NCBI RefSeq assembly: GCF_002025705.1
Contig: NZ_CP018846.1
Coordinates: 2,409,501-2,473,500 of the forward strand
From: Pseudomonas putida
Lineage (GTDB): Bacteria > Pseudomonadota > Gammaproteobacteria > Pseudomonadales > Pseudomonadaceae
Length of the DNA stretch: 64,000 nucleotides
Direction: 5' to 3'
A program made the translations under genes and the position numbers. The notes beneath the pieces are model-generated. The model ran no database searches. It was not told the DNA's origin and was given only the letters and a program-made list of their open reading frames with translations. Below are positions 62,848 through 64,000 of this stretch, piece by piece; positions within the stretch are counted from its first letter, which is position 1, and the number at the start of each line of letters is the position of its first letter.

Positions 62848-64000
62848 TTACAGCGCAATGTTGAAAAGCTCATGGGCCGGTTGCTCAAGCACGTGCTGAC
62901 GTAATTGCGGATTGTGGTCGATCGCCCTCAGGCGGCGCCAGAAATTTGTGCGGGCTCTCCTCGGCCGTGAAATGAAAGGCTCGAGGTCGAGCAGTGCCCT
63001 CAGATCTCGTCGGTAGTGCAGCGGCAAACGTTGCCAGAGTGCCGCTTCAGCGGGGCCAGTACCTCGGAAAAAACTATCATAGTCGCTGTTGTCCACTAGC
63101 AGATCCACCTGATTCATCACATTGTAGGCTTCGACTTCAGCGAGCATGCGTGGGCTGAGCCATCGGCTTTCAAGGCGCATCGCCTGGGCGACTGCGTGCG
63201 ATAGCTGAAAGTTGGCCGGTAGCTGTTGCAGCTGATTGTCAGCCAGGTCGAGCGTCACAGGCGTGCTGGTGATGCTTTCCAGCCCGCGCGGCAATTCGGT
63301 CAGTGCGCAATTATCCAGGAACAGTGTGAACAGGCGCGGTATCCGACTCAGGTCTGGCGCGCGCAGCAACGGGTTGCCGCCCATGTCCAGCACGCCCAGG
63401 TTGGTGAACTGGTCGAATGTCCGCTGGGCGTCGTCATCCCAGGTGATGCGGTTGTTGTCGAGGTCAAGCCAGGCCAGTTCCTGGGGGTTGGCCAGGCGAG
63501 GCAAGCGATTGAAACGGCAATGGCTCAGGAGCAAGCGCTTGAGCCTGGGGAAACGTTCCAGGAACTCGGCAGGCAACTGGCTCAAATTGCGGTTGTATTT
63601 CAGCGATACATGTTCGATGTGAGTGAATTCGTCCGGCAGGGCCAGGCTCGCCAGGTCGTGATTTTCCAGGTCAAGCCGTGAAAGGTCCAGGCTGCACACG
63701 TCGGTATTGTGACCCAGCGGCAACCTGGATATGCGTCGCCAGGCATTGATGATCGGCGCGATGGCCTCCTGCCGCCGATGAGGGGACTGCGGGTCGGGAC
63801 GTGCCCATTCGCCAAGGTCGCGGCGCAGGGCCTCCAGGCGTCGCTCAAGGTTGCGCATTTCCATCGTGGGTGAGCGCCCTTGCAGTTGCCAGTCGTCCAT
63901 GGCGCGGAGAAACTCCTGTTCGGTTGCGGTGGGATACAGGCGCCGATAGCGGGTTGCCAATGGGGCTTCAAGGAAAGGGCCGACTGGTTGCACAGCGCGA
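62848..64000 (-). CDS. leucine-rich-repeat protein of the NEL-type toxin/effector class (5' partial, 3' end degenerate)
   Basis: At least 381 residues; the frame stays open to the right edge, so the N-terminus lies outside. Several LRRs are visible: 'LDLSRLDLENHDLASLALPDEF', 'LKRLLLSHCRFNRLPRL', 'LAWLDLDNNRITW', 'LDLADNQLQQLPANF'. The region after the LRRs ('AEVEAYNVMNQVDLLVDNSDYDSFFRGTG...LPLHYRRDLRALLDLEPF') resembles the start of a NEL-type E3 ligase domain in large Pseudomonas LRR proteins. The chain stops at 'NPQLRQHVLEQPAHELFNIAL' with no NEL catalytic Cys in this last section. No signal peptide can be judged. Confidence 0.65.
   Translation of the reverse strand, partial: RAVQPVGPFLEAPLATRYRRLYPTATEQEFLRAMDDWQLQGRSPTMEMRNLERRLEALRRDLGEWARPDPQSPHRRQEAIAPIINAWRRISRLPLGHNTDVCSLDLSRLDLENHDLASLALPDEFTHIEHVSLKYNRNLSQLPAEFLERFPRLKRLLLSHCRFNRLPRLANPQELAWLDLDNNRITWDDDAQRTFDQFTNLGVLDMGGNPLLRAPDLSRIPRLFTLFLDNCALTELPRGLESITSTPVTLDLADNQLQQLPANFQLSHAVAQAMRLESRWLSPRMLAEVEAYNVMNQVDLLVDNSDYDSFFRGTGPAEAALWQRLPLHYRRDLRALLDLEPFISRPRRARTNFWRRLRAIDHNPQLRQHVLEQPAHELFNIAL

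Overview
The window looks like chromosome from a fluorescent pseudomonad, most likely the Pseudomonas putida group. The reasons are the high GC content, many REP-type palindromes built around a 'gtaggagcggccttg' core, a complete quinohemoprotein amine dehydrogenase locus whose small subunit carries every cross-link residue described for the P. putida enzyme, and a curli cluster with a DUF3077-type small gene nearby. No rRNA, tRNA, CRISPR array, prophage or intact insertion sequence was seen.

Layout. (1) 1-5.2 kb: a periplasmic redox/copper operon with a beta-propeller/FixH-like protein (cut by the left edge), two SCO-type copper chaperones, a cytochrome c fused to a solute-binding domain, and a SurA-N-like chaperone. 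(2) 5.4-15.0 kb: one tightly overlapping operon that joins a type IV pilus/type II secretion-like machine (receiver protein, GspE ATPase, PilM/N/O/P-like proteins, lipoprotein secretin, three pseudopilins) to the curli export genes csgE, csgF and csgG. (3) 15.0-24.0 kb: a structured leader plus DUF3077-type gene, a truncated RHS fragment with a 6-bp microsatellite, alkB, and the convergent curli subunit operon. That operon has two paralogous large secreted proteins, then csgB, then csgA, then a good terminator. Two near-identical ~210-bp inverted-repeat elements bracket this region. (4) 24.1-36.3 kb: the quinohemoprotein amine dehydrogenase (qhp/pea) locus with an AcoR-type activator, exporter QhpF, protease QhpE, flavoprotein QhpG, an opposed aldehyde dehydrogenase with a textbook sigma-54 promoter, and qhpA-D-C-B. 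An acyl-CoA synthetase follows.

(5) 38.3-45.5 kb: mobA, an RND efflux pump with its adaptor, and a divergent RstAB-like two-component system. (6) 45.4-53.8 kb: an exopolysaccharide locus (WecB, NfrB with a C-terminal MshEN-type c-di-GMP module, NfrA, a DUF4434-type protein) beside a membrane diguanylate cyclase that lacks an I-site. (7) 54.0-64.0 kb: a PACE-type efflux protein, an IlvA-type threonine dehydratase behind an isoleucine-rich leader peptide and terminator, an iron alcohol dehydrogenase, an unrecognised cysteine-motif protein, a VOC protein, a GapN-like dehydrogenase with an altered active-site motif, a GGDEF-EAL protein, and the 3' end of a leucine-rich-repeat gene that runs off the right edge.

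How they work together. Regions 2 and 3 together look like one fibre or secretion system: a pilus-like periplasm-spanning machine, the CsgG pore with CsgE/CsgF, very long curlins, and two secreted proteins of unknown function. Region 4 is a self-contained pathway: amine to aldehyde (QhpABC), cofactor maturation (QhpD, QhpG), leader removal and export (QhpE, QhpF), aldehyde oxidation and probably CoA activation. Region 6 suggests local c-di-GMP control of a ManNAc-type polysaccharide. REP elements sit between transcription units; two lie within or at the 5' end of reading frames and supply protein sequence.
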